Source: Gemmatimonadota bacterium
GTDB lineage: Bacteria; GCA-2686955
Length of the DNA stretch: 8,591 nucleotides
Direction: 5' to 3'
NCBI GenBank assembly: GCA_026991065.1
Contig: JALXCG010000075.1
Location: 1-8,591 of the forward strand
The translations under genes and the position numbers were made by a program. The notes below the pieces were generated by a model. That model saw only the letters and a list, made by a program, of their open reading frames with translations. It had not been told where the DNA came from and did no database searches. This document shows positions 1 to 7,544 of the stretch, piece after piece (position 1 is the first letter of the stretch; every line of letters starts with the position of its first letter).

Positions 1-1
1 C

Positions 2-1150
2 ACCGACCGCGGCGGAGTTTCGGTCAGCGTGGAGTGTCAGCCCCTGGAGCACGATCCGCGCCGCGCGCAGCTCAAGATCGCGGTTCGGGACACCGGCGAA
101 GGGATCGCCGAAGAGCAGCTCAGTCGCCTCTTCCATCGCTTCTCCCAGGCCGACAGCAGCGCCACCCGCAAGCATGGCGGCACCGGTCTCGGGCTCGCCA
201 TCAGTCGTGAGCTGGCGCGCTTGATGGACGGCGAGGTGACGGCGGAGAGCGTGGTCGGCGAAGGTTCCACCTTCCACCTGACGCTGACTCTGCCGCTCAG
301 TGCCCGCCAGCCACCGCCGCCGCGGGTGCCGGCGGCGGTGGCTGGTGCCCGGGTACTGGTGGCCGAGGAGAACCCGCAGTGGCGCCGCGCCTGGCGGCTG
401 GATCTGCAAGCACTGGGCCTGGAGATGGTCGAGGCGCCGGCCGCCACGCCGGTTGCCGCCCTGCCGGAACTGGCGGCGCGGGAGTCCCCGCCATGCAGCT
501 ATCTGGCGACCGCCGTGGAAGCGACCGAAGAGAGCAGCGGCCGGCGCCAACTGCGCGCCCTCACCGGACCGGCGCCAACCGCGGTGGAGGTACTGCTACC
601 GCTGAAGGAGCGTCAGTTGGCGCGTTCTCTTTGCCAGGCCGCCGGAATCCACTACCGGCAGGGCAGCGAACCTCCGCCGGCTCCGGACACCGACCCCGAC
701 GCGCTGCGCGGCATCCGCATCCTGCTGGCCGAGGACAATCCGGTCAACCAGAAGGTGGCCAAGATCATTCTGCGCAAACTGGGCTGCCTGGTGCAGGTGG
801 CGAACAACGGCGAAGAGGCGGTGGCCGAAGTGCAGCGGCAGCGTTACGACCTGGTGCTGATGGACTGCCAGATGCCGGTCATGGATGGCTACGAGGCAAC
901 CCGCATGATCCGCCTGCTGCCCAACGCGGAGGCGGAGATCCCGGTCATCGCCATGACCGCCAATGCGATGGAGGGCGACCGCGAGCGCTGTCTGCAGGCC
1001 GGGATGGATGACTACCTGACCAAGCCGATCCAGCCTCAGGCGCTGGTCGTCGCGCTGCGGCGCTGGGGCGGGGTGGGCGCCGAGAGCTTCGACTCGCCGC
1101 TGGAGCAGGTGAGCGACCGGGCGGTCGATTCCCAACTGGTGGACGCCTGA
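2..1150 (+). CDS. Hybrid sensor histidine kinase, C-terminal part (HATPase, inactive receiver, active receiver); 5' end outside window
   Basis: This is the C-terminal part of a hybrid sensor kinase. The frame is open to the left edge, and its first residues ([11 protein letters not shown]) look like the end of an HATPase N-box (usually NAxKFTxxG), so the GTG at 29 is internal and the gene starts upstream. HATPase_c ATP-binding boxes are visible: DTGEGI near nt 89 and GGTGLGLAI near nt 176. Next comes a receiver-like domain (about nt 347-658) with AEEN where AEDN is usual and no Asp at the phosphoacceptor position, so it is probably a pseudo-receiver. A canonical receiver follows (about nt 710-1066): AEDN acidic pair, phosphoacceptor Asp at 863-865 in LVLMDCQMP, conserved Thr in AMTAN and Lys at 1022-1024. 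A short tail follows with no Hpt domain. The sensor and HisKA regions lie outside the window, so the signal is unknown. The gene converges on the HD-GYP gene 24 nt away, with no clear terminator between them. Confidence 0.93.
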   Translation, partial: TDRGGVSVSVECQPLEHDPRRAQLKIAVRDTGEGIAEEQLSRLFHRFSQADSSATRKHGGTGLGLAISRELARLMDGEVTAESVVGEGSTFHLTLTLPLSARQPPPPRVPAAVAGARVLVAEENPQWRRAWRLDLQALGLEMVEAPAATPVAALPELAARESPPCSYLATAVEATEESSGRRQLRALTGPAPTAVEVLLPLKERQLARSLCQAAGIHYRQGSEPPPAPDTDPDALRGIRILLAEDNPVNQKVAKIILRKLGCLVQVANNGEEAVAEVQRQRYDLVLMDCQMPVMDGYEATRMIRLLPNAEAEIPVIAMTANAMEGDRERCLQAGMDDYLTKPIQPQALVVALRRWGGVGAESFDSPLEQVSDRAVDSQLVDA

Positions 1151-1174
1151 GCGAAGTAGAACGAAGAGCCCGCG

Positions 1175-2405
1175 CTACTCCAGGTCCGCGCACTCGATCT
1201 GGATCTGCACGATCTCCTCGTGGCGGGAGAAAAACGCGTCCAGCACTCGTGGGTCAAAATGCTTGCCGCGCTCGCTGCGCATGATGGCGAAGCACTTCTC
1301 GCGGGGGAAGGCCGGCTTGTAGGGGCGCTTGCTGCTGAGTGCGTCGTAGACATCGGCGACGGCGGTGATGCGTCCCTCGATCGGGATCTCTTCGCCGGCC
1401 AGCGCCAGGGGGTAGCCGCTGCCGTCCCACTTTTCGTGGTGGGTGAGGGCGATCGTGGCGACCATCCGCAGCAGCGGGGATTGGGTCTCGCCGATGATTT
1501 TGGCACCGAGGTCGGCGTGGCGCAGATAGAGCCCCTTCTCGGTTCCGGAGATCGCCTCGAACACCTTGCTGCCCAACTGGCTGTGCTTCTGCATGATCTC
1601 CATCTCTTCCGGCGTCAGGCGTCCCGGCTTCAGGAGAATCGCGTCCGGGATGCCGATCTTGCCCACGTCATGCAGGGGACTGGCGTGCTCCAGCATCTCC
1701 GCCATCTCTTCATCCAGGCCCAGGGCGCGGGCGATGACGCCTGCATAGCGCCCGACCCGGATCACGTGGCGCCCGGTTTCGTTGTCGCGGTATTCGGCCG
1801 CCCGCCCGAGGCAGTGGATCAGTTCCAGGCGCGAGGCGGTCAACTCCGCGGTGCGCTCGCGCACCCGCCGCTCCAGGGTGTCGGCGTAGGCCAGGGTCTG
1901 GTCCTGGTAGAACTTGATGGTCAGCGCGTTGGCGATGCGCGGGAGGAGGTCGCTGGGGTCGATCGGTTTCGGCAGGAAGTCGGTTGCGCCGAGCAGCAGC
2001 GCCCGCTGCTTGATCTCCCGGTCGCGCGCCGCGGTGAGGATCAGGACCGGCAGATACTGCCAGCGATGGTCGGCGCGGAGCCGGGAGAGGATCTCCAGGC
2101 CGTCGACCTCCGGCATCATGACGTCGAGAAGGAGCACGTCGGGATCGACGCGGGCGATCGCCTCCATGGCCGAGGGCGAATCGCTGGTGGAGGAGATCCG
2201 CTCGTAGCCCGCCATCTTGAGGTATTTCGCCGCCACTTTGATGTTCAATGGCTCATCATCGATGATCATGATGGTGGCGTTTCTCTTCTGGGCTTCGCCG
2301 GCGGCGTCATCCGGCGGCAGCGGCACCGGGAGCGGCTGGCGGCTGCTCGTCGCGTGGCCGTCGGACCGACCGCCGGGGTGACTCCGATTCTCCATCTGCA
2401 TTCTC

Positions 2406-2413
<8 letters not shown>
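1175..2413 (-). CDS. Response regulator: receiver plus HD-GYP domain, probable cyclic di-GMP phosphodiesterase (RpfG-like)
   Basis: This is a cytoplasmic RpfG-type response regulator that probably hydrolyses cyclic di-GMP when phosphorylated. Counting from the ATG at 2401 (408 aa): a Pro-rich N-terminal tail (1-40); a receiver (about 42-165) with acidic pair D48/D49, phosphoacceptor D93 in [10 protein letters not shown]123 and K145; a short coiled-coil linker ([12 protein letters not shown], about 176-187); and an HD-GYP domain (about 195-400) with the metal-binding HD at 244-245 ([11 protein letters not shown]) and GYP at 329-331 ([11 protein letters not shown]). All key residues are present, so it should be active. 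Start choice: the in-frame GTG at 2413 has AGGAG (minus strand, nt 2421-2425) with a 7-nt spacer and overlaps the kinase stop by 8 nt. The ATG at 2401 begins 4 nt after that stop but has only a weak ribosome binding site. I chose the GTG; the difference is four residues. It is the second gene of the operon, so the upstream Hpt domain is its likely phosphodonor (inference). Confidence 0.93.
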
Positions 2414-4364
<1,951 letters not shown>

Positions 4365-4578
4365 ACCTGTTGATCGGTTGGGCGGGGGGCGCGACTTGAG
4401 GGGGCCCGGACCGGCATCTTGTGGCCCGGTTACCATGATCCGCGGCGCGGCATCTTCCCCGCGCAGTGATACCATGGCGGCGCGCAGCCCGGTCGCACCC
4501 GCGGCCGGCGGTGCCGAACCACCAACGGCAACCACCGCGGCCCCCGCCCGGCGCCCCAGGCCACCCCCGGAGACTCCC
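4365..4578. promoter_or_regulatory. Divergent intergenic region between kinase operon and methyltransferase
   Basis: This 214-nt divergent spacer must carry the promoters for both directions, but neither is convincing. TATCAC on the minus strand (plus 4466-4471), preceded by TGG as in an extended -10, is the best candidate for the kinase. The overlapping plus-strand TGATAC is weaker still. TACCATG occurs twice (near 4432 and 4470). The stretch is open in both strands: in-frame extension of the methyltransferase back to ATG 4474 would add 35 Ala/Pro-rich residues, and extension of the kinase to 4607 would add 81 similar low-complexity residues. I read both extensions as non-coding because family-like sequence starts only at the chosen starts. 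Confidence 0.4.
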
Positions 4579-5430
4579 GTGCCCGGAACCATCCATCTCG
4601 CCGACAACCTGCCGATCCTGCGCCGACTCCCGGAAGCGAGCGTCGACCTGATCTACATCGACCCCCCCTTCAACACCGGCAAACGCCAGGAGCGGCGCCG
4701 CATCCAGGTGCGCCACGACCCCGTCGCCGGCGACCGCACCGGCTTCCAGGGCCGGCGCTACCGCACTGTCGACCTCGGCACCTCGGGCTGGGACGACAGC
4801 TTCGACGACTTCCTCGCCTTCCTCCACCCGCGCCTGGTCGAGGCCCACCGCATCCTCCAGCCCCACGGCAGCCTCTTCCTGCACATCGACTATCGCGAAG
4901 TCCACTACTGCAAGGTCGCCCTCGACCGCATCTTCGGCCGCGACTGCTTCCAGAACGAGATCATCTGGGCCTACGACTACGGCGCCCGCTCCCGCAAGCG
5001 CTGGCCGGCCAAGCACGACAACATTCTCTGGTATACCCGCGACCCCCGCCACTACACCTTTAACTACGACGCCATGGACCGCATCCCCTACATGGCTCCG
5101 GGCCTGGTCGGCAAAGAGAAGGCCGCTCGCGGCAAAACCCCGACCGACGTCTGGTGGCACACCATCGTCAGTCCGAACGGCAAGGAAAAAACCGGCTACG
5201 CCACCCAAAAGCCCCTCGCCATCCTCGACCGCATCATCAAAATCCACTCCAACCCCGGCGACCTGGTCCTCGACTTCTTCGCCGGCAGCGGCACCACCGG
5301 CGCATCCGCCGCCCGCCTCGGCCGCCGCTTCCTGCTCATCGACCACAACCCCGAGGCGCTCGCCGTAATGCGCCGCCGCCTCGCCCCCTACACCCCCGAA
5401 ATCATCTGTTCCACGCCCGAAACCTCATGA
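4579..5430 (+). CDS. Solitary site-specific DNA methyltransferase (N6-adenine or N4-cytosine), beta class
   Basis: The product transfers a methyl group from S-adenosylmethionine to an exocyclic amino group of adenine or cytosine in a specific DNA site (N6_N4_Mtase family). In 283 aa, catalytic motif IV comes first (DPPF at 28-31, in [12 protein letters not shown]), then WDD (71-73) and a central region ([21 protein letters not shown]) that probably reads the target. TQKP (209-212) precedes SAM-binding motif I ([10 protein letters not shown], 232-241) and an LLID strand (252-255). Catalytic motif before SAM motif is the beta-class order. The GTG at 4579 has GGAG at 4569-4572 with a 6-nt spacer, and family-like sequence begins within a few residues. 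The ATG at 4474 is an alternative that adds 35 low-complexity residues. No endonuclease or specificity subunit is beside it, so it is probably an orphan enzyme acting in regulation, replication timing or protection (inference). Its target cannot be read from sequence alone. Its TGA overlaps the next gene's ATG. Codons end mostly in C, unlike the genes at the right end. Confidence 0.93.
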   Translation: MPGTIHLADNLPILRRLPEASVDLIYIDPPFNTGKRQERRRIQVRHDPVAGDRTGFQGRRYRTVDLGTSGWDDSFDDFLAFLHPRLVEAHRILQPHGSLFLHIDYREVHYCKVALDRIFGRDCFQNEIIWAYDYGARSRKRWPAKHDNILWYTRDPRHYTFNYDAMDRIPYMAPGLVGKEKAARGKTPTDVWWHTIVSPNGKEKTGYATQKPLAILDRIIKIHSNPGDLVLDFFAGSGTTGASAARLGRRFLLIDHNPEALAVMRRRLAPYTPEIICSTPETS

Positions 5431-5858
5431 AAAAGAGACTCTCCGCGCTTCTTCTTCTGCTCCTTGCCGCCCTCTACAGTTACCTGCAGAAACCCGCCAC
5501 CTCCGGCGACACCCCGGCCGCCGCCTCCGCCAGCGCCATCGCCCGCGCCTACCGGGACCACCAAAGCAACCTCCAGGTCAGTGGCAGCGGCGTGGTCCAG
5601 GCACTCCTTCCCGACGACCGGAGCGGCAGTCGCCACCAGAAGTTCCTGCTCCGCCTCCCCGATGGCCAAACCCTGCTGATCGCCCACAACATCGATCTCG
5701 CCCCCCGCATCCCCGCCCTGCGGAAAGGCGACACCGTCCAGTTCTGCGGCGAATATGAATGGAACGAAAAGGGCGGCGTGGTCCACTGGACCCACCACGA
5801 TCCCGCCGCTCGCCACACCCCCGGCTGGCTTCTCCACAAAGGGCAGAAATACCAGTAA
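5427..5858 (+). CDS. Exported DUF3465 family protein
   Basis: The product is a small exported protein of unknown function. Its 143 aa start with a signal peptide or membrane anchor (MKKRLS followed by a Leu/Ala core to about residue 20) and an Ala/Ser/Thr-rich linker (25-40). The rest matches what I recall of DUF3465: SGSGVVQALLPDD near 52-64, a strand-rich middle (QKFLLRLPDGQTLLIAHNI, 71-89), KGDTV and GEYEWNEKGGVVHWTHHDP (108-126), then H130 and GW at 133-134. The length is normal for that family. Alternating strands followed by GD and an aromatic/His cluster suggest a small beta-barrel, OB-like fold (inference). H120, H123, H124, D125 and H130 could form a metal or active site (inference). 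The ATG overlaps the methyltransferase stop (ATGA) and has no ribosome binding site of its own, so translation is probably coupled. A likely terminator covers its stop codon. The family call comes from memory of the motif, without a database search. Confidence 0.85.
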   Translation: MKKRLSALLLLLLAALYSYLQKPATSGDTPAAASASAIARAYRDHQSNLQVSGSGVVQALLPDDRSGSRHQKFLLRLPDGQTLLIAHNIDLAPRIPALRKGDTVQFCGEYEWNEKGGVVHWTHHDPAARHTPGWLLHKGQKYQ

Positions 5859-5871
5859 TTGTCCCTTTTTT
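5838..5871 (+). terminator. Probable intrinsic terminator after the methyltransferase/DUF3465 operon
   Basis: AAAGGG (5838-5843) can pair with CCCTTT (5863-5868), and CA/TG can extend the stem past a one-base bulge. A run of six T (5866-5871) completes the pattern. The hairpin overlaps the last codons and stop (TAA 5856-5858) of the DUF3465 gene. The loop is long and the stem AT-rich, so it may be weak. It is nevertheless the only T-tract hairpin I saw in the window. Confidence 0.45.
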
Positions 5872-6257
5872 GAAGTGCACCGCCGGTGCCCTCCCCGCGC
5901 GCTGCTTTTCGCCCCGGTGCAACCCGCGCCGCGCACCGATCGGGTCCTGGCCGAAGCCGCCGCACCGGCCACCGCTTCCGCTCCCGGCTCATCTTGCGCC
6001 GTCGCCGTCCCGCCCCGTCGCGGCCCCGGTGGCGAAGTTCTCCCTTGCCCGCGCGCCGGTCGCGCCGCCCCGACCCCCGACAGCAGCGCCCCTTCCGCTG
6101 TGTTATCTTTTGCCCCACAGATCGCTTGCAACCACCCATCCGCCCCGATCCCCGGGGCGGTCCCGGGGTCGCGAGCGCCACCCGGGGCCCGCAGCCACGT
6201 CGCCGGAGTGCGCCCGGCTGGTGCGGCTCCTCATCTCAACCCTGGAACTGGAGACCC
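5872..6257. other. Gene-free stretch between the two exported-protein genes
   Basis: This is about 385 nt of C-rich plus-strand sequence. Reading frames are open on both strands, but their translations are Pro/Arg/Ala-rich low-complexity sequence with no family motif and no good ribosome binding site, so I call none. It contains a possible extended -10 element near 6101 and a 7-bp hairpin (CCGCCCC at 6140-6146, GGGGCGG at 6154-6160, loop GATCCCC) in what would be the leader of the downstream gene. The hairpin has no T-tract, so it is not a classical terminator. Confidence 0.5.
6101..6109 (+). promoter_or_regulatory. Possible extended -10 promoter element for the downstream exported-protein gene
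   Basis: TG-T-TATCTT (6101-6109) fits an extended -10 (TGn followed by a hexamer matching TATAAT at four of six positions). It is the only AT-rich patch in a very GC-rich spacer and lies about 150 nt before the start codon. I see no matching -35, so this is weak. Confidence 0.28.
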
Positions 6258-6686
6258 ATGTTCGTCCCAATGCTCTTTGCCGCCGCCCTTGCCCTCACCC
6301 CGCAGCCCCAGAGCGCTCCCGCGAGCGTCGAAAGCCGGCTCGCCGCCCTCGAAGCCCGCGTCGCCGAGCTGGAAGCGCGCGCCACCCAGAAGGCCGGTCC
6401 GGTGCTCGCCTATGACAGCGGCTGGGTGAGCGTCAAGAAGGGGGAGGAGATCCAATTGACCCACGGTGTCGGCGGCGACCAGGATCACTACATCGTCCTC
6501 TTCGACACCCGCAGTCAGACTCACGGGCAGAATCACATCGGCTACGGCGGCCGCGCCCTGGACGGCATCACCGCCGGCTACACCGGAGCCTACTATTACG
6601 GTCTCGACACCGAGACGGTGACCCTCCGCCGCGCCACCGACGACACCTTCTGCCACGAACTGCGCCTGCGCATCGTCACCTACTGA
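6258..6686 (+). CDS. Small exported protein: signal peptide, short coiled coil, beta-rich C-terminal domain; function unknown
   Basis: I do not recognise a named family with certainty. The 142-aa product has a signal-peptide-like N-terminus (MFVPMLFAAALAL, cleavage likely near residues 18-22). A coiled coil follows (about 23-44, ESRLAALEARVAELEARAT, Leu/Val at heptad positions) and could make a dimer or trimer. The C-terminal domain (about 50-142) begins YDSGWVSVKKGE and continues through LTHGVGGDQDHYIVLFD, GYGG and YYYGLDTETVTLRR to LRLRIVTY at the very end. A strand-rich SGWV...LTH.lGG...YiV...vRvRI domain of this kind recurs, as far as I recall, in secreted proteins of environmental bacteria, sometimes as tandem repeats. 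A surface or fibre-tip trimer is one possible reading (inference). ATG 6258 is preceded by GGAG at 6250-6253. C-ending codons match the methyltransferase block. No terminator is visible downstream. Confidence 0.8.
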   Translation: MFVPMLFAAALALTPQPQSAPASVESRLAALEARVAELEARATQKAGPVLAYDSGWVSVKKGEEIQLTHGVGGDQDHYIVLFDTRSQTHGQNHIGYGGRALDGITAGYTGAYYYGLDTETVTLRRATDDTFCHELRLRIVTY

Positions 6687-6691
6687 GGTGC

Positions 6692-6779
6692 CGCGCTGAA
6701 GGGTGGCCCCGGGTGTGGTGCGGGATCGGCTGCTCGAACCCGCGGCCGGTCCTGCGGGCCGACCTGGCGCGCTGAAGGG
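6692..6779 (+). repeat. Direct repeat pair CGCGCTGAAGGG
   Basis: CGCGCTGAAGGG occurs at 6692-6703 and 6768-6779, starts 76 nt apart. Both copies are followed by a loosely similar GGC...CCCGG stretch. The first copy begins only 6 nt after the stop of the exported-protein gene. The pair could be a small duplication, the ends of a short mobile unit, or protein-binding sites. Nothing here distinguishes these. Confidence 0.5.
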
Positions 6780-6816
6780 GGGCTGGCCCGGTTCCGGCCG
6801 CGTGGTGGGGAGAGTT

Positions 6817-6852
6817 CTGCCGGGCGGGTTGTGCGGCCGCGCTGCCCGGCAG
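6817..6852. repeat. Inverted repeat (9-bp stem) around a GCGGCCGC palindrome
   Basis: CTGCCGGGC (6817-6825) is the exact reverse complement of GCCCGGCAG (6844-6852). A G-T wobble and a G-C pair can extend the stem inward. The loop carries the palindrome GCGGCCGC (6833-6840). There is no T-tract on either strand, so it is not a standard terminator. It may be part of a larger structured region with the palindrome at 6883-7009. Confidence 0.6.
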
Positions 6853-6869
6853 GCCGCCGGCGCGGGGCG

Positions 6870-6897
6870 ATTATGGCGCAAGGCGGGGTGGAGCCAA
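6870..6897 (-). promoter_or_regulatory. Possible minus-strand promoter
   Basis: On the minus strand, TTGGCT (plus 6892-6897) and CATAAT (plus 6870-6875) are separated by 16 nt and match the -35 and -10 consensus at four and five of six positions. Transcription would run left, through the 6817-6852 hairpin, towards the 3' end of the exported-protein gene. No gene is visible in that direction, so this could drive a small RNA or be chance. Confidence 0.2.
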
Positions 6898-7009
6898 GGG
6901 CCGGAGATCTTCGCGGAAGCCGCCGGTTCGGCATGAAGAGTGCCCGGTGCGCAACCGGCGGTCGCCGCGAGGAGCCGAAAATCGCGCAGCGGGCAAAGCT
7001 CATCCCCGC
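6883..7009. repeat. 127-nt nested imperfect palindrome; structured RNA or REP/MITE-like element
   Basis: Nested pairings found by hand, all in one hairpin order. Outer stem: 6883-6888 with 7004-7009 and 6891-6894 with 6998-7001, separated by a 2x2 mismatch. Middle: 6902-6904 with 6975-6977, then 6908-6916 with 6965-6973 (9 pairs, one of them G-T). Inner: CCGCCGGTT 6920-6928 with AACCGGCGG 6953-6961, 9 perfect pairs. Tip: GGCA 6930-6933 with TGCC 6941-6944 around a 7-nt loop. A small side hairpin (6983-6985 with 6989-6991) may sit in the right arm. No terminal T-tract and no transposase are present. It ends 50 nt before the promoter of the DksA-like gene. It could be a non-coding RNA on either strand, a dispersed palindromic repeat, or a DNA-level structure. 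I recognise no known RNA class. Confidence 0.55.
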
Positions 7010-7059
7010 AAAATGACGAATCGAGGGGAGAGCCGCCGGCGGGGAGGCGCCGGGCGGAT

Positions 7060-7089
7060 TTGACGATTCCCACATGGTGTTGCTAAAAT
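7060..7089 (+). promoter_or_regulatory. Sigma70-type promoter for the DksA-like/rluD operon
   Basis: TTGACG (7060-7065, five of six to consensus) and TAAAAT (7084-7089, five of six) are separated by 18 nt. The -10 is preceded by TGC, giving an extended -10. This is the strongest promoter match in the window. It predicts a transcript start near 7096 and a leader of about 56 nt. Confidence 0.72.
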
Positions 7090-7096
7090 CCAAGGT

Positions 7097-7152
7097 TACC
7101 ACTGTTGACGACTCCAACTCCTGGAGTCCCCTCCATCGAGCAGGAGATCATC
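7097..7152 (+). promoter_or_regulatory. 5' leader with alternative CTCC/GGAG pairings over the ribosome binding site
   Basis: The ribosome binding site is AGGAG (7142-7146), 6 nt before ATG 7153. Upstream, GACTCC (7110-7115) pairs perfectly with GGAGTC (7123-7128). The loop of that hairpin (AACTCCT) contains CTCCT (7118-7122), the exact complement of the AGGAG, so a pseudoknot could hide the binding site. A competing hairpin, TGGAG (7122-7126) with CTCCA (7131-7135), uses the same GGAG. The structures are mutually exclusive, which could allow translational control. Alternatively, the GACTCC-7-GGAGTC repeat could be a DNA operator. The regulatory role is inference; the complementarity is read directly. 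Confidence 0.45.
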
Positions 7153-7542
7153 ATGGCGTTGACCTCTGAGGAACTCGCGCAGATTCGCGAGAAACTGGCC
7201 AAGCAGCGCCGCCAAGGGGAAAAGAAGCTGAAGTTCCTCGAAGAGTCGATTCTGCAGAAGCAGGATCCGGCGGCGCGCGACGGCGTTTACTATTCGCAGC
7301 ATCCGGCCGAGATCGGCACCGATGCCAATGAGCGGGAAAAGTTCTATCGCATCGCCACCAGTGAGCACCGTTTCCTCTACCGCGTCGATGAGGCGATGCG
7401 GCGGATCGAGGCGGGCGAATATGGCAAGTGCGAAAACTGCGGCGAGGATATTCCTTTCAGTCGGCTTTTGGTGGTGCCCACCGCGCGCACCTGCGTGGTG
7501 TGTCAGGAAGAGGCGGAGCGGATCCGCTTTCAGGGCTGGTAG
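7153..7542 (+). CDS. TraR/DksA family C4 zinc-finger protein (YteA/YlyA-like)
   Basis: The product is a small cytoplasmic protein of the TraR/DksA family, whose better-known members bind RNA polymerase through its secondary channel and modulate transcription. In 129 aa there is an N-terminal helical coiled coil (about 4-35, LTSEELAQIREKLAKQRR onward), a linker resembling YteA-type proteins (YYSQHPAEIGTDANERE, 47-63), a second helix (64-88), then a C4 zinc finger with C93 and C96 (KCENCG) and C114 and C117 (RTCVVCQ). The DxxDxA tip of E. coli DksA is not evident, so DksA-like ppGpp-linked control of initiation should not be assumed. ATG 7153 with AGGAG at a 6-nt spacer is preferred over an in-frame TTG at 7105 that would add 16 unconserved residues. 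A good promoter and a structured leader precede it. The rluD-like gene begins 2 nt after its stop, as one operon. Confidence 0.9.
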   Translation: MALTSEELAQIREKLAKQRRQGEKKLKFLEESILQKQDPAARDGVYYSQHPAEIGTDANEREKFYRIATSEHRFLYRVDEAMRRIEAGEYGKCENCGEDIPFSRLLVVPTARTCVVCQEEAERIRFQGW

Positions 7543-7544
7543 GG

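Larger units (their letters stand above)
6687..7059. other. Long gene-free region rich in repeats and hairpins
   Basis: About 370 nt lie between the exported-protein gene and the promoter of the DksA-like gene. Open frames here (77 and 61 aa plus, 280 and 145 aa minus) are Pro/Arg/Gly-rich and lack motifs, so I call none. The stretch holds a 12-nt direct repeat, a 9-bp hairpin and a 127-nt nested palindrome (listed separately). GCCGCCGG also occurs three times (6853-6860, 6919-6926, 7032-7039), the last inside the perfect palindrome CCGCCGGCGG (7033-7042). Confidence 0.6.

Noticed and set aside
1145-1182. Possible bidirectional terminator between the converging kinase and HD-GYP genes (AGTAG/CTACT)
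   Set aside because: Only 5 bp with a 15-nt loop and no T-tract on either strand.
5388-6131. Minus-strand frames of 247 and 210 aa across the DUF3465 gene and following spacer
   Set aside because: They overlap a recognisable plus-strand gene and read as low-complexity sequence in the spacer.
6140-6160. GC hairpin CCGCCCC/GGGGCGG considered as a terminator
   Set aside because: No T-tract follows, and it lies well downstream of the better terminator at 5838-5871.
6715-6747. tRNA-like 3' end on the minus strand (GGTTCGAGC followed by CCCGCACCA)
   Set aside because: The stem around the T-loop does not pair at normal spacing, and no matching acceptor or anticodon arm is present upstream.
6231-7073. 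280-aa minus-strand frame spanning the gene-free region and the exported-protein gene
   Set aside because: Half of it is antisense to a gene and the rest reads through the palindrome. No domain or ribosome binding site was seen.
7105-7152. In-frame TTG start giving the DksA-like protein 16 extra residues
   Set aside because: No ribosome binding site at a proper distance and unconserved residues; ATG 7153 has AGGAG at 6 nt.
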